DNA of 64,000 bases. Origin: Fomitopsis serialis (Eukaryota > Basidiomycota > Agaricomycetes > Polyporales > Fomitopsidaceae). The notes under the pieces were generated by a model. The model worked only from the letters and a program-made list of their open reading frames with translations, was not told the origin of the DNA and searched no databases. Where the stretch lies: assembly GCF_022376445.1 (NCBI RefSeq), contig NW_025955064.1, positions 80,108 to 144,107 of the forward strand. The letters run 5' to 3'. A program made the position numbers and the translations under genes. This document shows, one piece after another, positions 59,676 to 64,000 of the stretch (position 1 is its first letter; each line of letters opens with the position of its first letter).

Positions 59676-62600
59676 ATGCCATACATCTGCAGCGGCTGCG
59701 CATCCTCTTTCACTGGCCATGGCGCCTTCATTCGACATCTACAACAAAGTACCCTGGGAGCTTGTCAGCTCGCACGTCAACGACACGAGGATGCTATGCG
59801 CTATCCAAGTCGCCGAGATAGTCATCGACGGGCTGCGCGTTCACGGTCGCAGTCGAAGCATGGGGACCGAGATCGAGAAGACGTGGATATGCATTCCACA
59901 GCTGATGCTCCACACGATGAAGACTTACCAGTTGCATTTGAGGGAGACTACTTCGGAGCTGCTGGTGAGTATGCTGCTGGAGACCTTCCCTTTGACGATG
60001 GAGATGCGGATGTGGACGCGAGCACCGACGCAGCAACCTGTCGGCATGATGACGAGTCGGGCGGCAACTCGGACAGTGACTCTGACGATGAAGACGTTGG
60101 TCAAGACCTCACTGAGGTGGCTACAGCCCTAGGCGACGATCTTCCGCTCGATCCTCCAGTGCACCACGCCCCGTCTACTGCTATGGACATCGACCCTGTC
60201 CCCGGGCCCGAGTCCTCGGGCATCCCCGACGCGGCCGCTGCCCCTGGTGGCATACATGTCGACGCGCATATTCAGCTCCGCCAATCTCCCGCCTATGTAG
60301 TCCCATTCGGCGGTGAAGCCGGGAAAACTTCGACGCCTCCTGTGGGTCAACCTGCACGTTCGGGATATGAGACCTATGCAGACGAGGTTGATCCTAAGGA
60401 TGATAACTTGTACGCGCCCTTCGCATCTCGCGTTGATTGGGAGATTGCCCAGTGGGCGAAACTGCGTGGATTGGGGTCGACGGCTTTCTCTGATCTGCTC
60501 GCTATAGAAGAGGTAAGTCGGCAACAGTACCATGAACGTTTGACTTATGTGACTTACATTTGCTGGAAGGTTCGCGAACGACTGGGTCTGTCATACAAGA
60601 ACGCGGATGAGCTCAACAAGATTATCGACAACAAGCTGCCGAATCGTCGGCCAGCGTTCCATCGTTTTGAAGCTTGTGTAGGCGACGAACAATTCGCGAT
60701 GTTCTGTCGTGACATCTTAGAATGTATTGCTGCTCTCTACGGTGATACTGAGCATGCGCGGTACATATGTGTTGCTCCCGAGCGCCACTATGCCGACGCC
60801 GACTGTACCATCCGCCTGTACCATGATCTACATACGGGACAGTGGTGGTGGGCAACTCAGGTAAGCTAACAGCCTCGATAGCAAATCTAGTGCTAAAATC
60901 ACATACAGAAGCATCTGGAGAGCGAGATGCCAGGAGCGACAATCATCCCAGTCATCTTATCATCAGACAAAACCCAGCTGACATCGTTCCGCAACAAGAC
61001 TGCGTACCCAGTCTACCTTACGATTGGGAATCTGCCGAAGGAGATTCGAAGGAAACCATCGCACCGAGGACAGATTCTCCTCGCATACCTCCCAACCAGC
61101 CGGCTCGAGCACATCAAGAATAAGGCAGCTCGCCGCAGGACCCTCGCGAACCTCTTCCACGCCTGCATGTCGATGGCGACTGAGCCTCTCCGTGTCGCTG
61201 GCGTTGACGGTGTCCCTATGGCAAGCGGAGATGGTATTGTCCGGCGCTGCCACCCGATCTTGGTGATCTACGTTGGCGACTATCCGGAACAGGTCCTCGT
61301 GACGGGGACCTACACTGGAGATTGTCCAATCTGCAAATGCCCTCACGACGAACTTGGTACATACCCTTGCCCATACGACTATCGCAATCTCGACGAAGCG
61401 CTGGATGCACTCGCTTTCGCGGGGACTGGTGAATACAACCGTGCTTGTGATGACGCCGGCATCAAGCCAATCCAACACCCGTTCTGGGAAGGCCTACCGT
61501 ACGTCGATATATACCGCGCAATCACGCCCGATATTCTTCATCAGTTACATCAAGGCATCATCAAGCACCTCCTGGCGTGGCTGACGGATATCGTTGGCGA
61601 GCACGAGATTGACGCGCGAGTCAAACGTCTTCCCCCGAACCACAGCATTCATATCTTCCAGAAAGGCATCTCTGGTCTGACGCGCGTGACAGGAACCGAG
61701 CACAAGCAAATCGCTCGGTTCATTCTTGGACTTGTCATCGACGTACGTCTGCCGCACGGCGAGTCAACGGAGGATTTGGTCAGCGCAACAAAGTCCCTCC
61801 TCGACTTCCTATACATGGCTCAGTATTCGGTCCATTCGAGCACGACGCTCGACGCGCTTGAACGCACACTATCTGACTTCCATACGAAGAAGTCTATCTT
61901 CGTCAGCCTCGGTGCGCGTGGCAACTTCCTCATCCCAAAGCTCCATATGCTTCTTCATTATGTTCGCGCGATCAAGCTCTACGGTACGACCGATAACTAC
62001 AACACCGAAGCAACAGAACGCCTTCATATCGACTTCGCAAAAGAAGCCTATCGCTCGACCAACCATAAGAACGAATTCCCCCAAATGACAAAATGGCTCG
62101 AGCGCCGCGAAAAGGTCTTGCAGCATGCGCAGTACGTCAAATGGCGCATTCTCCACGCGGAAGCTCAAGCAGACCCTCGTCGTACGGAACCTGAGCCCGC
62201 CGCTGCCGATGAAAAAACACGCTGGCGGCCACCCGATATGGCGTGTCCGTTGTATCACCACATGACAAAGTGGCCTACCCGCAACGCTGTACCTATCACC
62301 GAGCTTGTGGCTCCTTCGGGGTACGGCGCGACGCACCTCATGCCGGCTCTGGCTCGTTTTGTAGTGGAGTTGAATGCACCGACATTGACGAAGAACGAGG
62401 TTGAACGGCGAGCTGCCAATCTCACATTCCCTTTCCAGGCCCTCCCGGTGTACCACAAGATCAAATTCCGCAATATGGAGTACTACGGCAATGAAACCCT
62501 CGATTCAATTCATGCACAGCCCCTACGAGTAGGGTCACATGGCAATGTTCTCGCTCATCCACGCTTCGACACAGCACTTGTTCGTGTTCAGCGCGATACT

Positions 62601-63044
62601 GGTCAGCCTCGCGCTCGTTTACAGGGTATGTCTTCCTACTATGTATCCGGCACTTTGAATACTGATGAATTGATTGTTGCCGCGGTGATAGATACACGCA
62701 TTGGACAAGTGCGAGCGGTCTTTTCGTTGCCACAAAAATACCTGCTACGGCTCTTCCCGACACTCACTCAAGTCCCACGGCATCTAGTGTACATCGAATG
62801 GTTCTCGAAATTCACGGCTGAACCTGACCCACGATATCAAATGTACAAAGTACAGAGATTGACGGGTAACGCGAAGATAGCATCTGTTGTACCACTTACT
62901 CTACTTGAGCGCAGCGTACACCTCTTTCCAAAGTGGGGCGGACCTGTTCCGAATGCCTGGCAAAGCACGAACGTTTTGGACGAATGTACGGCCTTCTATC
63001 TTAATCCGACAAAGGACTCACATAGCTACTATAACCTGTATTAG
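59676..63044 (+). CDS. Plavaka-type transposase
   Basis: DNA transposase of the fungal Plavaka family (CACTA/KDZ-related DDE type). Exons 59676-60860 and 60909-63044 join in frame (WWATQ to KHLESEMPGATIIP) to 1106 residues. The N-terminal zinc-finger-like motif is CSGCASSFTGHGAFIRHL. An acidic region (SDSDSDDED) follows, then YETYADEVDPKDDNLYAPFA and DWEIAQWAKLRGLGSTAFSD. The catalytic core contains VILSSDKTQLTSFRNKTAYP (first Asp), VYLTIGNLPKEIRRKPS, HPILVIYVGDYPEQVLVTG, CPICKCPHDELG, VDIYRAITPDILHQLHQGII (second Asp) and YNTEATERLHIDFAKEAYRS (candidate Glu). It ends TKDSHSYYNLY. A 57-nt segment (60513-60569) has GTAAGT/AAG ends and is also open in frame, so it may be an optional intron. No disabling change is seen. 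Confidence 0.93.
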
Positions 63045-63167
63045 AGCGAATCATAAAACTGTTGTTGCACATTGCCCGTGTTCTCTGTGATATCGATAAT
63101 GTGTTCAGAATAATCTTCCATTGTTGCGAGTCCGTACAATATTGGTACATTATGCATATTGGCGCGA

Positions 63168-63193
63168 ATTACGGAAATAGGGTTTTCCTGATG
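63168..63193 (-). repeat. right terminal inverted repeat
   Basis: Reverse strand matches the left end over CATCAGGAAAACCCT, then ATTTCCG and TAAT. Confidence 0.85.
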
Positions 63194-63999
63194 GCAGTCA
63201 GGGCCCCGAAGATCGTGAGCTCCTTCTTGCGGGCGAGCCTGTTTTCTTCAGCAGCAAAGTGAGTGATGGGACTGTTAGCGATCGTCCAGGTCCCATCTAG
63301 GCCAGGCCGACAGAACCTGGGATCTCCCTGGTATTTCTGGAGTGCTGTCCACAAAACCTCACGCTCGACACCTGCACCGAATGACACTACTGCTCCAGCT
63401 GGCGACAGCCTGTAGCATGGAGGTAAGCCTAGTGAACAGTGAGGGCGAGGTACTGGCCAACCTTCGGAACACGCGATCAGGCGACAGTAGGGCTGTGTAA
63501 TCGCCGAGATGGGCAGCATCAATGAGATACTCCCGGAGGGCATCGACCATCGCATCCATGCTAGTCCCTTCAATTCGCAGTGAAAATGGCCGTGCCTGTG
63601 CACCCCGCGCCCTGCCACTACCGTGGGCCTCAGGGTGGCGGCTGGCTGCAGCATAGACAGCTTCAGCGAAGCCACTCAGCTCGCTGTATTGCTGGCCACC
63701 GACAGTGTCCCTCGGCAGTTCTGGCTCCCACGGCGACTGCCAGATATCACGGGGCATGAATGCAGCTACAGCCGATGGCATAGACGATGTGCGAGCAAGA
63801 CTTGGCACTGTACGACCCTGGAATATTGCAGGAAAAAAAAAGATGATGAACTGTGGCGAGTACGGGACATAATGAAGCTCACATTCAGCTGAGCACCAGC
63901 TCTGGGCCCAGTCGTGGCATCTGTCATTCCAATATCCGAGTCGGTCGTGGAGGCTGGGCTGCCCGGGTTGCTGTTCGGGCGATCAGGACTTCCTAGCAT
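63194..63999 (-). pseudogene. HECT-like protein, N-terminal half (gene split by transposon)
   Basis: A Met at 63999 (MLGSPDRPNSNPGSPASTTD) is a plausible start, although an exon beyond the window cannot be excluded. After an intron ending TTCCAG the protein reads GRTVPSLARTSSMPSAVAAF, PRDIWQSPWEPELPRDTVGG, QARPFSLRIEGTSMDAMVDA, LREYLIDAAHLGDYTALLSP. A second intron ends CTACAG, then SPAGAVVSFGAGVEREVLWT, RFCRPGLDGTWTIANSPITH and KKELTIFGALTA, where the transposon begins. In the disrupted allele translation would run only to a stop a few codons inside the element (RKTLFP). Both introns and the frame are intact up to the break. Confidence 0.7.
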
Positions 64000-64000
64000 G

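Larger units (their letters stand above)
56035..63193. mobile_element. 7.16-kb Plavaka-type DNA transposon with passenger gene
   Basis: The element begins CATCAGGAAAACCCT (56035) and its reverse strand begins with the same 15 bases (63193), followed at both ends by ATTTCCG and AAT with one-base gaps. It is flanked by a 2-bp direct repeat GC (56033-56034 and 63194-63195). Inside are a plus-strand Plavaka transposase (59676-63044) and a minus-strand DUF6532 gene (56388-59203) in divergent arrangement. It interrupts a HECT-like gene; precise removal restores GALTALLMVNG. An intact transposase and near-identical termini suggest a young, possibly autonomous copy. Confidence 0.88.

Noticed and set aside
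56020..63210. A 15-bp duplication flanking the transposon (CATCAGGAAAACC / GGT TTTCCTGATG)
   Set aside because: These are inverted, not direct, and belong to the TIRs; the only direct flank repeat is GC.
1..64000. CRISPR arrays, rRNA genes, LTR retrotransposons
   Set aside because: No regularly spaced direct repeats with unique spacers, no rRNA-like segments, and no reverse transcriptase, integrase or paired LTRs were seen.

Overview
The window looks like nuclear DNA of an agaricomycete fungus (Basidiomycota, probably Polyporales). Genes are densely packed and broken by many 45-60 nt introns with GTRNGT donors, CTNAC branch sites and YAG acceptors. The recognisable proteins belong to basidiomycete families (MYND proteins, F-box proteins, DUF6532, Plavaka transposase). 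No rRNA, CRISPR array or clear tRNA was seen.

Layout. 0-4.6 kb: no convincing gene apart from a partial minus-strand ORF at the edge. 4.6-8.6 kb: SLX8-like RING E3 (-) and ERV41-like ER/Golgi protein (+). 8.6-21.6 kb: a rearranged segment holding two inverted copies of the checkpoint-clamp gene HUS1 and three copies of an F-box gene, around an isochorismatase-like hydrolase. Only F-box copy C reads intact. 22.3-40.1 kb: a run of single-copy housekeeping genes: MYND protein (+), Maf nucleotide pyrophosphatase (-), monothiol glutaredoxin GRX3/4 (-), KU70 (-), PP2A activator PTPA (+), ornithine decarboxylase (+) and an APSES-type DNA-binding protein (+). 40-54 kb: accessory DNA with a decayed eIF4E copy, a lower-GC gene with 2OG-Fe(II) oxygenase hallmarks, an unassigned GC-rich gene, a kinesin-like remnant, and a tandem array built around a near-perfect hairpin.

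54.9-64 kb is the most striking part. A 7.16-kb DNA transposon (56035-63193) has matching terminal inverted repeats, an intact Plavaka-type transposase and a divergent passenger gene of the DUF6532 family. It sits in the middle of a host gene of a divergent HECT-like family. Removing the element and one copy of a 2-bp GC duplication restores the host reading frame exactly, so the insertion looks recent.

Several conserved genes (SLX8, GRX3/4, APSES, isochorismatase, the 47-kb gene, HUS1) show isolated 1-2 bp frame breaks, often at short homopolymers. Some may be residual long-read assembly errors, so pseudogene calls here are provisional.
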